Shown here: piece by piece, positions 51,735-61,760 of the stretch | How positions within the stretch are numbered: position 1 is the first letter of the stretch | Layout: every line of letters begins with the position of its first letter | Source of the DNA: Blastococcus sp. PRF04-17 | Lineage (GTDB): Bacteria; Actinomycetota; Actinomycetes; Mycobacteriales; Geodermatophilaceae | Direction: 5' to 3' | Length of the DNA: 64,000 nt | NCBI RefSeq assembly: GCF_023016265.1 | Contig: NZ_CP095412.1 | Span: 992,001 to 1,056,000, forward strand | The notes under the pieces: model-generated | Database searches by the model: none | What the model saw: only the letters and a program-made list of their open reading frames with translations | What the model was told of the DNA's origin: nothing | Program-made: the position numbers and the translations under genes

Positions 51735-52165
51735 TTCACTCCCTGCTGCGCCAGCCAGCCCAGCGCCAGGATGTAACCGCTGACCCCGAGTCCGGCGATG
51801 ACGCCGTCGGCCACGCCGGAGACGTAGCTGTGGTGCCGGAACTCCTCGCGCGCGTGGATGTTGGTGATGTGCACCTCGACCAGCGGCCCGTGGAGCCCGG
51901 CCAGGGCGTCGCGGAGCGCGACCGACGTGTGCGACCAGCCGCCGGGGTTGATGAGGACCGCGTCGCCGGCGTCGGAGGCCGCGTGGACCCAGCGCAGCAT
52001 CTCGCCCTCGTCGTCGGTCTGGCGGACGACGACCTCCACACCCATCTCGCGCCCGGTGGACTCGACGAGATCCACGAGCTCCGCGTAGGTGGTCGTGCCG
52101 TACTTCTCCGGCTCCCGCAACCCGAGCCGGCCGAGGTTCGGCCCGTTCAGCACCTGGATGGTCAT
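51731..52165 (-). CDS. aroQ: 3-dehydroquinate dehydratase, type II
   Basis: Third step of the shikimate pathway. 144 residues. Catalytic Tyr in LREPEKYGTTTY, NPGGWSHTSVALRDAL for phosphate/substrate binding, and His in EVHITNIHAREEFRHHSY. 13 bp after aroB. Confidence 0.97.
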   Translation of the reverse strand: MTIQVLNGPNLGRLGLREPEKYGTTTYAELVDLVESTGREMGVEVVVRQTDDEGEMLRWVHAASDAGDAVLINPGGWSHTSVALRDALAGLHGPLVEVHITNIHAREEFRHHSYVSGVADGVIAGLGVSGYILALGWLAQQGVK

Positions 52166-52178
52166 GCCCGGTCTCCGT

Positions 52179-53237
52179 TCACAACTGGCCTCCGCTCACG
52201 GCTGACCAGGCGGCGTCCAGCCAGGCCTGGTCGGGGTCGGTCAGGATCCTGGGGTTGCCCAGCCCGTCGAGGACGACGAAGCGCAGCGACGCGCCGCGGG
52301 CCTTCTTGTCCACGCGCATCACCGCCTGCAGACGGGCCCAGTCGCCGGCGTACCGCGTCGGCAGGCCCATGTCCTCGAGCAGGGTGCGGTGCAGGTGGAC
52401 GTCCGCACGGGCCAGGAGCCCGGCCTGCCCGGCCAGCTCCGCGGCGAACACCATGCCCACGGCGATCGCCTCGCCGTGTCGCCAGCCGAAGTCCTCGACC
52501 CGCTCGATCGCGTGCCCGAGCGTGTGCCCGTAGTTGAGGAACTCGCGCCGGCCCAGGTCGTAGAGGTCCTCCCCGACGGCGTCGGCCTTGACCTGCACGG
52601 CGCGCTCGATCAGCTCCTCGGTGTCCCGCCGGCCGGAGGGGTCCGCGCTCAGCAGCCGCAGGATCTCGCCGTCGGCGATGAAGCCGCACTTGACCACCTC
52701 GGCCAGCCCGGAGCGGAACTCCGGGTCGGAGAGCCCCGTGAGGGAGTCGGTGTCGGCCAGGACGGCGACCGGCGGGTGGAAGGCACCGACGAGGTTCTTG
52801 CCGGCGGCGGTGTTGATGCCGGTCTTGCCCCCCAGCGCCGCATCGACCATGGCGAGCACGCTCGTGGGCACGGTCACGAACCGCACACCCCGCGTCCAGG
52901 TCGCCGCCGCGAAACCGGCCAGGTCGGTGACGGCTCCTCCGCCGAGCCCGACCACCGCGTCGGAGCGGGTCATGCCCAGCCGCCCGAACTCCTCCCACAG
53001 ACCGGTGAGGACATCGGCGGACTTGGCGGCCTCGCCGTCGGGGACGACCAGCGCCTCGACGGCCACGCCGGCGGTCTGCAGCGTCTCGACGGCGGCGCCG
53101 GCGAGGGCCGCCAGCGGCGGCGCGTGCACGACCGCGGCCTTCGCGGTCCCGGCGAGGACCAGCGACAGCTCCTCCTGGGCGCCGGGGCCGATCACCACCT
53201 CGTAGGGCACCGGGCCCGGCACGGTGACCCGCCTCAT
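52179..53237 (-). CDS. aroB: 3-dehydroquinate synthase
   Basis: Second step of the shikimate pathway. 352 residues, ATG overlapping the aroK stop. NAD-binding GLGGGAVTDLAGFAAAT, KTGINTAAGKNLVGAFHPP, and zinc ligands in GRREFLNYGHTLGHAIE and HGEAIAVGM. Confidence 0.98.
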   Translation of the reverse strand: MRRVTVPGPVPYEVVIGPGAQEELSLVLAGTAKAAVVHAPPLAALAGAAVETLQTAGVAVEALVVPDGEAAKSADVLTGLWEEFGRLGMTRSDAVVGLGGGAVTDLAGFAAATWTRGVRFVTVPTSVLAMVDAALGGKTGINTAAGKNLVGAFHPPVAVLADTDSLTGLSDPEFRSGLAEVVKCGFIADGEILRLLSADPSGRRDTEELIERAVQVKADAVGEDLYDLGRREFLNYGHTLGHAIERVEDFGWRHGEAIAVGMVFAAELAGQAGLLARADVHLHRTLLEDMGLPTRYAGDWARLQAVMRVDKKARGASLRFVVLDGLGNPRILTDPDQAWLDAAWSAVSGGQL

Positions 53238-53770
53238 CGGCCGGTCCTGCTCGTCGGCAGGGCCGCCAGGACCTCGGCGACGACGTCGTCGGGGACGCGG
53301 CCGCCGGTCTGCACCGTCACCGTGGCGACCTCGCCGTAGAGCGGCGCGCGGGTCTGGAGCATCTGGCGCAGCATGGCGCGCGGGTTGAGGGCCAGCAGGG
53401 GCCGGTCGCGGGACAGGCCGGCGCGCTTGGCCGCCGACGGCAGGTCGACGTCCAGCCAGACGACCGTGCCACCGGTTCGCCCGTAGGACACCAGCGACGC
53501 CCGCGTCGCCGCGCTCATCACCGCGCCCCCACCGAGGGCGAGGACGCCGTCGTGCTCGGCCAGCGCCCGCGCGACCGCCTGCTCCTCGAGGGCGCGGAAG
53601 TGCGCCTCGCCCTCGGTCACGAACAGATCGGCGATGCGGCTGCCGGTCTGCAGCTCGACGTCGTGGTCGGTGTCCCGGAAGCCGACGCCGAGAGCGTCGG
53701 CGACCGCGGTCCCGACGGTGGTCTTGCCCGACGCCGGCGGCCCGACCAGGACGAGGATCGGCGCGCTCAC
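53234..53770 (-). CDS. aroK: shikimate kinase
   Basis: 178 residues, GTG in a GTGA overlap with aroC. P-loop [12 protein letters not shown], shikimate-binding FRDTDHDVE and LALGGGAV, and the lid RDRPLL. Confidence 0.97.
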   Translation of the reverse strand: MSAPILVLVGPPASGKTTVGTAVADALGVGFRDTDHDVELQTGSRIADLFVTEGEAHFRALEEQAVARALAEHDGVLALGGGAVMSAATRASLVSYGRTGGTVVWLDVDLPSAAKRAGLSRDRPLLALNPRAMLRQMLQTRAPLYGEVATVTVQTGGRVPDDVVAEVLAALPTSRTGR

Positions 53771-54945
53771 CGCAGCGGGAGCGCGTCGAGGTAGGCCTGG
53801 GCGTTGCGCCGGGTCTCGGCCACCGAGTCGCCGCCGAACTTCTCCAGCGCCGCGTCGGCGAGCACCAGGGCCACCATCGCCTCCATGACCACGCTGCCGC
53901 GCGGCACCGCGCAGGCGTCGCTGCGTTGGTTGATGGCGACCGCCGGCTCGCCGGTGGCGACGTCGACCGTGGCCAGGGCGCGGGGCACCGTCGAGATGGG
54001 CTTCATCGCGGCCCGGACCCGCAGCACCTCGCCGTTGGTCATGCCGCCCTCGATGCCACCGGCCCGGTCGGTGCGGCGGGTGACCCGGCCGCCGGTGAGG
54101 TCGATCTCGTCGTGGGCCACCGAGCCGCGGCGGCGGGCGGTCTCCAGCCCGTCGCCCACCTCGACGGCCTTCACCGACTGCACGCCCATCAGCGCGGCGG
54201 CCAGGCGGGCGTCCAGGCGCCGGTCCCAGTGCACGTGACTGCCCAGGCCCGGCGGCAGGCCGTGCACGACGACCTCGATGACCCCGCCCAGCGTGTCGCC
54301 GTTCTTCCGGACGTCGTCGATCTCGGCCACCATGCGCTCGCTGGTCGCCGGGTCGGCGCAGCGCACCGGGTCCTCGTCGATGCGCGGATTGTCGCCGGGG
54401 CCCGGGACGATGCCGTCGGGCGCGACGACCGGTCCGATGGCGACGACATGGCTGACCACCTCGACCTCCAGCGCCTGGCGCAGGAACGCCTGAGCCACGG
54501 CCCCGAGGGCGACCCGTGCGGCGGTCTCGCGGGCGCTGGCGCGCTCGAGCACCGGCCGGGCGTCGTCGAAGCCGTACTTCTGCATGCCGGCGAGGTCGGC
54601 GTGGCCGGGGCGTGGCCGGGTCAGCGGCGCGTTGCGCGCCTGACCGGCGAGCACCTCGGCGTCCACCGGGTCGGGCGACATCACCGTCGACCACTTGGGC
54701 CACTCGGTGTTTCCCACTTGGACCGCGATCGGCCCGCCCTGGGTCACGCCGTGCCGGACACCGCCGGTGATGGTCACCTCGTCCTGCTCGAACGACATGC
54801 GGGCGCCGCGGCCGTGCCCCAGCCGGCGCCGGGCGAGCTGCGCGTCGAGGTCGGCGGTCTGCACCCGCACCCCCGCGGGCAGCCCTTCGAGGATCGCGGT
54901 GAGCTGCTGACCGTGGGACTCACCTGCGGTCAGCCAGCGCAACAT
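53767..54945 (-). CDS. aroC: chorismate synthase
   Basis: Last step to chorismate, FMN-dependent. 392 residues. [10 protein letters not shown] at the N-terminus, [42 protein letters not shown] and [11 protein letters not shown] are the family blocks. It starts about 20 bp after the prepilin peptidase stop. Confidence 0.98.
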   Translation of the reverse strand: MLRWLTAGESHGQQLTAILEGLPAGVRVQTADLDAQLARRRLGHGRGARMSFEQDEVTITGGVRHGVTQGGPIAVQVGNTEWPKWSTVMSPDPVDAEVLAGQARNAPLTRPRPGHADLAGMQKYGFDDARPVLERASARETAARVALGAVAQAFLRQALEVEVVSHVVAIGPVVAPDGIVPGPGDNPRIDEDPVRCADPATSERMVAEIDDVRKNGDTLGGVIEVVVHGLPPGLGSHVHWDRRLDARLAAALMGVQSVKAVEVGDGLETARRRGSVAHDEIDLTGGRVTRRTDRAGGIEGGMTNGEVLRVRAAMKPISTVPRALATVDVATGEPAVAINQRSDACAVPRGSVVMEAMVALVLADAALEKFGGDSVAETRRNAQAYLDALPLR

Positions 54946-54966
54946 GGGCGCAATCCTAGAAGGACG

Positions 54967-55584
54967 TCACACCGGGCCCTGCAGCGCGAGGGCCAGCGCG
55001 GCGCCCACCAGCAGCGGCGGGGCGAACGGCAGCGCCGTCCGCCAGCCGGCCCGGCGGGTGGCCAGCAGCACCAGCGACACGACCGCCCCGGTGAGGAAGC
55101 CCAGGAAGACGCCGGCCAGCAGCACGTCCCAGCCGATCCAGCCGAGGACCAGCCCGACCAGGCCCAGCAGCTTGACGTCGCCGAAGCCGAGCCCCGACGG
55201 CGCGACGGCCGCGGCGAGCGCCGCGACGCCGAACGTGACCGCCCCCGCGAGCACCGCCCGGAGCAGTGCGGGCCAGGTCCCCTCGACCGCCGCGTCGGCG
55301 AGGAAGGCCGCCACGCAGACCACGGCGGCGGGAAGGGTGACGCGATCGGGGATCCGGTGGCTGAGCAGGTCGACCCCGGCCACCACGACGCCGGCGCCGG
55401 CCACCCACGCCACTCCGGCCGTCGCCGGACGCAGGCCGATGAGCAGCACCGTTCCGCCCAGGAGCACGGCGAGCACCACGGCGGTCAGGGCCACGCGCCC
55501 GCCGGACGGTCGCGCCGCGTCGTCCCGCAGGGCCAGCCGCACGGAGCACCGGGCCACCGGCTGCGCGAGCAGGATGCCGACCAT
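54967..55584 (-). CDS. prepilin peptidase (A24 family)
   Basis: Cuts the leader from type IV/Tad pilins. 205 residues from ATG 55584, six or so helices. The two catalytic Asp are in VVAGVDLLSHRIPDRV and GLGFGDVKLLG. It lacks the N-terminal methylase domain, like the short actinobacterial form. A CTG at 55614 that overlaps the aroE stop (CTGA) would add LSGAAAAAAG. Placement in an aro run is common in actinomycetes; no pilin genes are in the window. Confidence 0.9.
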   Translation of the reverse strand: MVGILLAQPVARCSVRLALRDDAARPSGGRVALTAVVLAVLLGGTVLLIGLRPATAGVAWVAGAGVVVAGVDLLSHRIPDRVTLPAAVVCVAAFLADAAVEGTWPALLRAVLAGAVTFGVAALAAAVAPSGLGFGDVKLLGLVGLVLGWIGWDVLLAGVFLGFLTGAVVSLVLLATRRAGWRTALPFAPPLLVGAALALALQGPV

Positions 55585-55610
55585 GCCCGCCGCAGCGGCG
55601 GCCGCCCCGC

Positions 55611-56414
55611 TCAGGAGGCGCCGACGGCCGCGTCGAGCGCGCGACGCATCGCCTCGATCGGAGGCTGCCGCCCGGTCATCAGCTCCACCTGGACCGCGGC
55701 CTGCCAGAAGAGCACGTCGAGCCCACCGACGACCGTGCCCCCCACCGCCCCGATGCGTTCGGCCAGGGGGGTCGGCCACGGCGCGTAGAGGACGTCGAGC
55801 ACCGTGTGCCGGTCGCGCCATGGCAGGCCGACCAGCGCGGGCTGGGCGCCGATCGGCACCGTGCTGACCACCAGCGGCGCGGCGAGGCCGGTGTCGGCCA
55901 GGCGGGTCACGGTCGCCGGGACGCCCAGGACGTCCAGGACCCGGACGACGTCGGAGGCGCGGGACGGCTCGCGGACGGCGACCTCCACGTGGCGCGCCCC
56001 CAGCGAGGACAGCGCCACCGCCGTGGCGGCCGCCGTCCCGCCCGCGCCCAGGACGACCGCCGAGTCGACGTCCTCGACACCGGCCAGGCGGAGCGCCATG
56101 CCGACGCCGTGGACGTCGGTGTTCTCCGCCCGCCAGCCGGCGTCGGTGCGCACCAGCGTGTTGGCGGCGTGCAGCAGGCGGGGCAGCGGCTCGACCACGT
56201 CGGCCGCGTCGACCGCCGCCTGCTTGCACGGCATGGTCACCGAGAAGCCGCGCCACTCCTCCCCCAGACCGGCGAGCAGGACGGGCAGGTCGTCGGCGCC
56301 GATGTCCAGCGCGTCGTAGGTCCAGTCGTCCAGCCCCAGTGCCGCGTACGCGGCACGGTGCAGCACCGGGGAGAGCGAGTGGGCCACCGGACGACCGAGG
56401 ACCGCTGCTCTCAT
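55611..56414 (-). CDS. aroE: shikimate dehydrogenase
   Basis: 267 residues, ATG overlapping the mltG stop. Catalytic Lys in GFSVTMPCKQAAV (VTMP-x-K variant), NTDVHG (Asp), and the NADP loop VVLGAGGTAAAT. A SLSPVLHRAAY substrate segment is at the N-terminus. Confidence 0.95.
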   Translation of the reverse strand: MRAAVLGRPVAHSLSPVLHRAAYAALGLDDWTYDALDIGADDLPVLLAGLGEEWRGFSVTMPCKQAAVDAADVVEPLPRLLHAANTLVRTDAGWRAENTDVHGVGMALRLAGVEDVDSAVVLGAGGTAAATAVALSSLGARHVEVAVREPSRASDVVRVLDVLGVPATVTRLADTGLAAPLVVSTVPIGAQPALVGLPWRDRHTVLDVLYAPWPTPLAERIGAVGGTVVGGLDVLFWQAAVQVELMTGRQPPIEAMRRALDAAVGAS

Positions 56415-58288
56415 CCGCCGGGGTTCTCCCGGAGCCACTGCTGGAACAGCAGGACGTTCTGCTGGTGCTCCGCGCCGGTGGCGGCGAACCGGGTCTCCCC
56501 CGTGTCCGGGTCCACCACCACGAAGAAGCGCCAGTCGCCCGGGGTGGGGGCCAGCACCGCCCGGAGGGCCTCCTCGCCCGGGTTGGTGATCGGCCCCGGC
56601 GGCAGGCCCGCGTGCACGTAGGTGTTGTACGGCGACGGGTTGGCGCGGTCCTCCGGCGTGGTGGTGATGCCGGACTTGCCGTTGGCGTAGTTGACGGTGG
56701 TGTCCAGCTGGAGGGGCATGCCGTCGGACAGCCGGTTCTCCAGCACCCGCGCGACCTTGGCCATGTCCTCGGGACTGGCCGCCTCGGCCTGCACCAGGCT
56801 GGCCTTGGTGAGCACGGTCAGCCGGTCCGCCTCGGCGATCTGCAGGTCGTCGAGCGCCCGCAGGCCGCGGGCGACCATCTGCCGGAGCAGGGCAGCCGGC
56901 GCCGTGTCGGGCTCGACGTCGTAGGTCGCCGGGAAGAGCAGCCCCTCGAGCGAGCCGTTCGCCCAGGCAGGTACACCGAGGGCCGCGGGGTCGGCGGCCG
57001 CGGCCTCGAGCTCCTCGATGGGGCGGCCGGTCGCCTCGGCGATCCTGGCCAGGGTGCGCTCGACGGTCAGCCCCTCGGGCAGCGTGACCCGCGAGAGCAG
57101 CCGGGAGACGGGGTCGAGCAGCAGGTCCAGCGCCGCCTGACCGCTCATCTGCTGACGCAGCTCGTAGACACCGGGCTGGATGCCCACCGACGCCGCGTTC
57201 TCCTCGGCAGCGTTCACGAACGGGCGGATGGAGGCGATGACGTCGGCCTCGACCAGGGTGCGGGCGATGTCGCTGAGCGTGTCGCCGTTCTGCACCCGTA
57301 TCTGGATGGTCCCGGTGCCCTGGCCGGTGTAGTCCTGTGCGGTCGGATTGATCAGCTCGAGCAGCTTCTGGCCGCCGATGACGATGCCGACGACCAGGCC
57401 GCCCAGGACGAGCAGCGAGATCAGCACGGCGACGGGGTTGCGCCGCCGTCGGGCACGCCCGGTCCGCTTGTCGTAGGGCTTGACGGGGATGTCCTCGCCG
57501 AACGCCTCGTCGTGCACGAGCGAGTCCTCGTCGTGCAGCAGGTCGCCGTGCTCGTCGTGGAGGTCGTCGTGCTGCTCGGGCTCCGGACGGCGGCCCCGCC
57601 GTCCGCGGCGCCGACGTCGCGGGGCGTCGTCCTCGACGTGCGCACCGATGACGTCCAGACCGCCGGTCTGGTCCTCCCAGCCGGGAGCGCCGGCCGCACC
57701 CGCGTCCTGCGGGTGCGCCTCGGTGCCGTCGTCGTCCGACGCGCGGTGAGCGCCCACGGGCCCGGCAGTCTCCTCGTTCCACCGCCGGCTGTCGAGGGGC
57801 GCCCCGGGAAGGAGCGGCTGGGCCACGGTCTCGGCGTCGTCGCCCGGACCGTCGTCGCGGGGGTGCAGGCGGTCCCAGACGCCCGGCGGGCGCGGCGGGA
57901 GCGGCCCGGAGGGGTGCTCCAGCGGCTCGTCGTCACGACGGGCGTGCCGCGCGGACAGCGGGTAGCCGGTGTCGTCGCTGGACCCGTAGGCCCACCACTC
58001 CGGCTCGACCAGCGGGCCGGTCTCGTCCGCCGGCAGCCGGTCGAGGACGCCGGACGCGCGGCGGAAACCGGCGGTCGGGAGGTCCGCGGTCGGCGCGCCG
58101 GTGGTGTCCCGGGCCGGCGGCGGGGGCTCGGCGCTCCAGGTCGGGGGCTCGTAGCGGGAGGGCTCGTAGCGGGGCACGCCGTAGCCGGGGAACGGGTCCC
58201 CCGACGGCGTGCCGGGGAGGTCGAAGCCGGGGCCGTAGGACCCCTCCGAGGAGTGTCGCCCTCGGCGCGGTCCGCCCGGCTCGGTCAC
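56411..58288 (-). CDS. mltG: endolytic murein transglycosylase
   Basis: Cuts nascent peptidoglycan strands at the membrane. 625 residues from GTG 58288 with GAGG upstream. About 280 cytoplasmic residues, disordered and Pro/Asp/His-rich with an acidic HDD...HDE stretch and a basic [11 protein letters not shown] patch, precede one helix (PVAVLISLLVLGGLVVG). The YceG domain follows, with a LysM-like VQNGDTLSDIA segment and the catalytic Glu in SLVQAEAASPEDM. The long N-terminal part is an actinobacterial feature. Confidence 0.95.
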   Translation of the reverse strand: MTEPGGPRRGRHSSEGSYGPGFDLPGTPSGDPFPGYGVPRYEPSRYEPPTWSAEPPPPARDTTGAPTADLPTAGFRRASGVLDRLPADETGPLVEPEWWAYGSSDDTGYPLSARHARRDDEPLEHPSGPLPPRPPGVWDRLHPRDDGPGDDAETVAQPLLPGAPLDSRRWNEETAGPVGAHRASDDDGTEAHPQDAGAAGAPGWEDQTGGLDVIGAHVEDDAPRRRRRGRRGRRPEPEQHDDLHDEHGDLLHDEDSLVHDEAFGEDIPVKPYDKRTGRARRRRNPVAVLISLLVLGGLVVGIVIGGQKLLELINPTAQDYTGQGTGTIQIRVQNGDTLSDIARTLVEADVIASIRPFVNAAEENAASVGIQPGVYELRQQMSGQAALDLLLDPVSRLLSRVTLPEGLTVERTLARIAEATGRPIEELEAAAADPAALGVPAWANGSLEGLLFPATYDVEPDTAPAALLRQMVARGLRALDDLQIAEADRLTVLTKASLVQAEAASPEDMAKVARVLENRLSDGMPLQLDTTVNYANGKSGITTTPEDRANPSPYNTYVHAGLPPGPITNPGEEALRAVLAPTPGDWRFFVVVDPDTGETRFAATGAEHQQNVLLFQQWLRENPGG

Positions 58289-58342
58289 GCGTGCACCTCG
58301 CTGACGCTCGCCGCACACGTGACCGACGGTGCTGCCCCTTCG

Positions 58343-58366
58343 CGTGACCTCGCGAGCTCGGTCACG
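58343..58366. terminator. hairpin at the ruvX 3' end
   Basis: CGTGACC (58343-58349) and GGTCACG (58360-58366) form a 7-bp stem overlapping the ruvX stop. Weak evidence, as mltG follows in the same direction. Confidence 0.3.
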
Positions 58367-59036
58367 TTCGCTGCCGCCGGCTGTCGAGGAACTGTTGCAG
58401 GATGACGACGGCGGCCGCCTGGTCGATCACCGGTCGCTGCTTGCGGCTGTCGATGCCGCTCTCGCGCAGGTGACTGGCTGCAGTCACGGTGGAAAGCCTT
58501 TCGTCGATCAGGATCACCGGCACATCCGGAATGCGGTCGGCTAGTTCCTGAGCGTAATTGCTCGCGTCCTCGGCCGATGCGCCCGACGCACCTGACAGAT
58601 GCACCGGCTCTCCCACGACCACCTCGGTCACCTCGTGTTCCACCACGAGCGCGGCGAGACGGTCCAGGTCTGCGCGGTTCTTCGCTCGCCGGAGGGTCTC
58701 CAGCGGGCTGGCCAGCGTGCCGGTCGGGTCGGACAGCGCCAGGCCGACGCGGGCCTTGCCCACGTCGACGCCGAGCACGCGCCCCGCCGTCGGCTGGGCC
58801 GACGGTCGCCGCGGCGGCACCTTGAGGTGCTCGGGCCAGCCGCCGCTGAGGTCGATCTCGCTGGTCTCGTTCGACACCGGCGGGAACCCGCGGCCGAGGT
58901 CCAGCTCGGTGGTCGGGTGGTACGCCGGCTGCGCGGGTCGCGGGGCCGACGGCGGAACCGGGGGCAGCGACCGACGGGGGCCGCCGACCGGGCCGGTGTC
59001 CTCGGGGTTGTACTCGGTGTCGGACACGTTGGTCAC
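58362..59036 (-). CDS. ruvX: RuvX/YqgF pre-16S rRNA nuclease
   Basis: RNase H-like nuclease that matures the 16S 5' end. GVDVGKARVGLALSD, VVVGEPVHLSG, IDERLST and a final DQAAAVVILQQFLD carry the acidic active site. 224 residues: the first 85 or so are a Pro-rich extension absent from most homologues. GTG overlaps the alaS stop (GTGA). A start nearer residue 85 cannot be excluded. Confidence 0.93.
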   Translation of the reverse strand: MTNVSDTEYNPEDTGPVGGPRRSLPPVPPSAPRPAQPAYHPTTELDLGRGFPPVSNETSEIDLSGGWPEHLKVPPRRPSAQPTAGRVLGVDVGKARVGLALSDPTGTLASPLETLRRAKNRADLDRLAALVVEHEVTEVVVGEPVHLSGASGASAEDASNYAQELADRIPDVPVILIDERLSTVTAASHLRESGIDSRKQRPVIDQAAAVVILQQFLDSRRQRT

Positions 59037-61705
59037 CTTCCCGTGGCGGTCGCGACCGCCTGCTCGCCGGCTTGCAGTGCCGCGGGGATGCCCGCGGGAT
59101 CGGTGCCGCCGCCCTGGGCGACGTCCGCCTTGCCTCCCCCGCGCCCGCCCACCGGGCCCGCGGCGGCGCGCAGCACGTCGTTGGCCGACAGCCCGCGGTC
59201 GAGGGCCGCGGGGTTGAGCGCGGCCACGAGAGCCACCTTGCCACCGGCCTCCGACGCCAGCAGCACCACGGCCGGCCGGTCGGCCAGCCGCCCCCGGACG
59301 TCGAGCGCCAGGGTGCGCAGGTCGCCACCGCCGAGCCCGGCGGGTGACCCGGTGACCACCGCGACACCGTCGACGTCCTTGGCGGCGGCGGCCAGCTGAC
59401 CGGCGACCGCGCCGGACTGCTGGGAGCGCAGCTCGGCGATCTCCCGGTCGGCGTCCCGCAGGCGGGACAGCATCCCGCTCACCCGGTCGACCAGCCCGTC
59501 GGACGGCGACTTGAGCAGGTCGGCCAACTGGCGGACCAGGTCGCGCTCGCGGGCCAGGTAGCGGAAGCCCTCGAGGCCCACGACGGCCTCGACCCGGCGT
59601 GCGCCCGAGCCCACCGACGACTCGCCGGTGAGGGCGAGGGTGCCGATCTGCGCGCTGCCGCGGACGTGGGTGCCTCCGCAGAGCTCGCGCGACCAGGGGC
59701 CGCCGATCTCGACCACGCGGACCTGCTCGCCGTAGGTCTCGCCGAAGAGCGCGAGCGCACCGAAGGCCTGGGCCTCGGGCAGCGTCATGAAGCTCGCGGT
59801 GACCGTGTGATCGGCGCGGACGGCCGCGTTGGCGACGTCCTCGATGTCAATCTTCTGCTGGTGGCTGAGCGCGCCCCGCCAGGCGAAGTCCAGGCGCAGG
59901 TACCCGGGACGGTTGTAGGAGCCGGACTGCAGGGCCTGCGGTCCGAGCACCTGGCGCAACGCGGCGTGCACGACGTGCGTGCCCGAGTGGGCCTGGCATG
60001 CCGACAGCCGCCACTCGTAGTCGACCTCGGCGGTGAGCTCGGCGCCGGAGCGCAGCTCGCCCTCGAGCACCCGCACCTGGTGGGCGACCAGGCCCTTGAC
60101 GGGGCGCTGGACGTCGAGCACCTCGGCGCGGCCGCCGTCCCAGGTGAGGACGCCGGCGTCGGCGACCTGACCGCCGGACTCGGCGTAGAAGGGCGTCCGG
60201 TCGAGGACGACGCGGAGGATCTCGCCCTGCCCGGCGACCTGCGGCCCCTGGTCCTCTTCGCCCACGAGGGCCAGCACCCGCGAGTCCGTATGCAGCGTGT
60301 CGTAGGCCCGCCAGTCCGTCGGCCCGTGCTCGGCCAGCAGCCGGCGGTAGGCCAGGACGTCGACCGAGCCGGTCTTCTTCGCGCGGGCGTCGGCGCGGGC
60401 GCGGTCGCGCTGCTCCTGCATGAGCGCGCGGAAGCCGTCCTCGTCGACGGTCACGCCCTGCTCGGCGGCCATCTCGAGGGTGACGTCGATCGGGAAGCCG
60501 TACGTGTCGTGCAGCGAGAACGCCTGCTCGCCGGAGAGCGCCGGGGTGCCGGTCTGCTTCACCTGTCGCACGGCGGTGTCGAACAGGGTCGTCCCGGCGG
60601 AGAGGGTGCGGCGGAAGGCCTCCTCCTCGGCGTAGGCGACGGCGGAGATGCGGGCGAAATCGGCCTCGAGCTCGGGGTAGCTGGCCTTCATCGCGTCCTT
60701 GGACACCGGCAGCAGCTCGGGCAGGGTGGCCGCGTCGACGCCGAGCAGCTTCATCGAGCGGACGGCGCGCCGCAGCAGCCGGCGGAGGATGTACCCGCCG
60801 CCCTCGTTGCCGGGCGTGACGCCGTCGCCGATCAGCATCAGTCCGCTGCGCACGTGGTCGGCGACGACCCGCAGCCGGACGTCGTCCTCGTGGTCCTTGC
60901 CGTAGGTGACCCCGGCCAGCTCGGCGGCCCGGCGCAGCACCGGTGACACCTCGTCGATCTCGTAGAGGTTGTCGACGCCCTGCAGCAGGTAGGCCACCCG
61001 CTCCAGGCCCATGCCGGTGTCGATGTTCTTCTTCGGCAGGTCGCCGACGATGCGGAACTCCTCCTTGCTCCGCACGTCCTCGATCTGGTGCTGCATGAAC
61101 ACGAGGTTCCAGATCTCGAGGAAGCGGTCCTCGTCGACGACCGGCCCGCCGTCGGGGCCGTGCTCGGGACCCCGGTCGACGTAGATCTCGCTGCACGGGC
61201 CGCCCGGACCCGGCTGGCCGGTGTGCCAGTAGTTGTCCTTGAGCCCGCGACGCTGGATCCGCTCGTCGGGCAGGCCCGCGATCCGCTTCCACGCCTCGGC
61301 GGCCTCGTCGTCGTCGAGGTAGACGGTGACCCAGATCTTCTCGGGGTCGAAGCCGAGCCCGCCGTCGTCCGGTGACTTCGTGATCAGCTCCCAGGCGTGC
61401 TCGATCGCACCGTCCTTGAAGTAGTCGCCGAACGAGAAGTTGCCGTTCATCTGGAAGAACGTGCCGTGCCGGGTGGTCTTGCCCACCTCCTCGATGTCGA
61501 GGGTGCGCACGCACTTCTGCACGCTGGTGGCCCGCGGGTAGGGCGCCGGCTCCCGGCCGGTGAGGTACGGGATGAACGGGACCATCCCGGCGACGGTGAA
61601 CAGCAGCGACGGGTCCGGTGAGATCAGCGAGGCACTGGGGACGACGGTGTGGCCCCGCTGGGCGAAGTGCTCCAGGAAGCGGCGGCGGATCTCGGCGGTC
61701 TGCAT
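59033..61705 (-). CDS. alaS: alanyl-tRNA synthetase
   Basis: 890 residues, ATG start. Class II core with TSVQKCVRTLDIEEVG and GNFSFGDYFK at the N-terminus; the editing domain shows HSGTHVVHAALR and CGGTHV, and a C-terminal DHHA1-like domain ends in GGRGGGKADVAQGGG. Complete. Upstream genes DUF6167 and DUF948 accompany it in actinomycetes. Confidence 0.98.
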   Translation of the reverse strand: MQTAEIRRRFLEHFAQRGHTVVPSASLISPDPSLLFTVAGMVPFIPYLTGREPAPYPRATSVQKCVRTLDIEEVGKTTRHGTFFQMNGNFSFGDYFKDGAIEHAWELITKSPDDGGLGFDPEKIWVTVYLDDDEAAEAWKRIAGLPDERIQRRGLKDNYWHTGQPGPGGPCSEIYVDRGPEHGPDGGPVVDEDRFLEIWNLVFMQHQIEDVRSKEEFRIVGDLPKKNIDTGMGLERVAYLLQGVDNLYEIDEVSPVLRRAAELAGVTYGKDHEDDVRLRVVADHVRSGLMLIGDGVTPGNEGGGYILRRLLRRAVRSMKLLGVDAATLPELLPVSKDAMKASYPELEADFARISAVAYAEEEAFRRTLSAGTTLFDTAVRQVKQTGTPALSGEQAFSLHDTYGFPIDVTLEMAAEQGVTVDEDGFRALMQEQRDRARADARAKKTGSVDVLAYRRLLAEHGPTDWRAYDTLHTDSRVLALVGEEDQGPQVAGQGEILRVVLDRTPFYAESGGQVADAGVLTWDGGRAEVLDVQRPVKGLVAHQVRVLEGELRSGAELTAEVDYEWRLSACQAHSGTHVVHAALRQVLGPQALQSGSYNRPGYLRLDFAWRGALSHQQKIDIEDVANAAVRADHTVTASFMTLPEAQAFGALALFGETYGEQVRVVEIGGPWSRELCGGTHVRGSAQIGTLALTGESSVGSGARRVEAVVGLEGFRYLARERDLVRQLADLLKSPSDGLVDRVSGMLSRLRDADREIAELRSQQSGAVAGQLAAAAKDVDGVAVVTGSPAGLGGGDLRTLALDVRGRLADRPAVVLLASEAGGKVALVAALNPAALDRGLSANDVLRAAAGPVGGRGGGKADVAQGGGTDPAGIPAALQAGEQAVATATGR

Positions 61706-61760
61706 CGTGTGGCTCTACTCAGTTCTGCTGGGCCGGGTGAGGTGCCGGCCTGCGTCGGGG

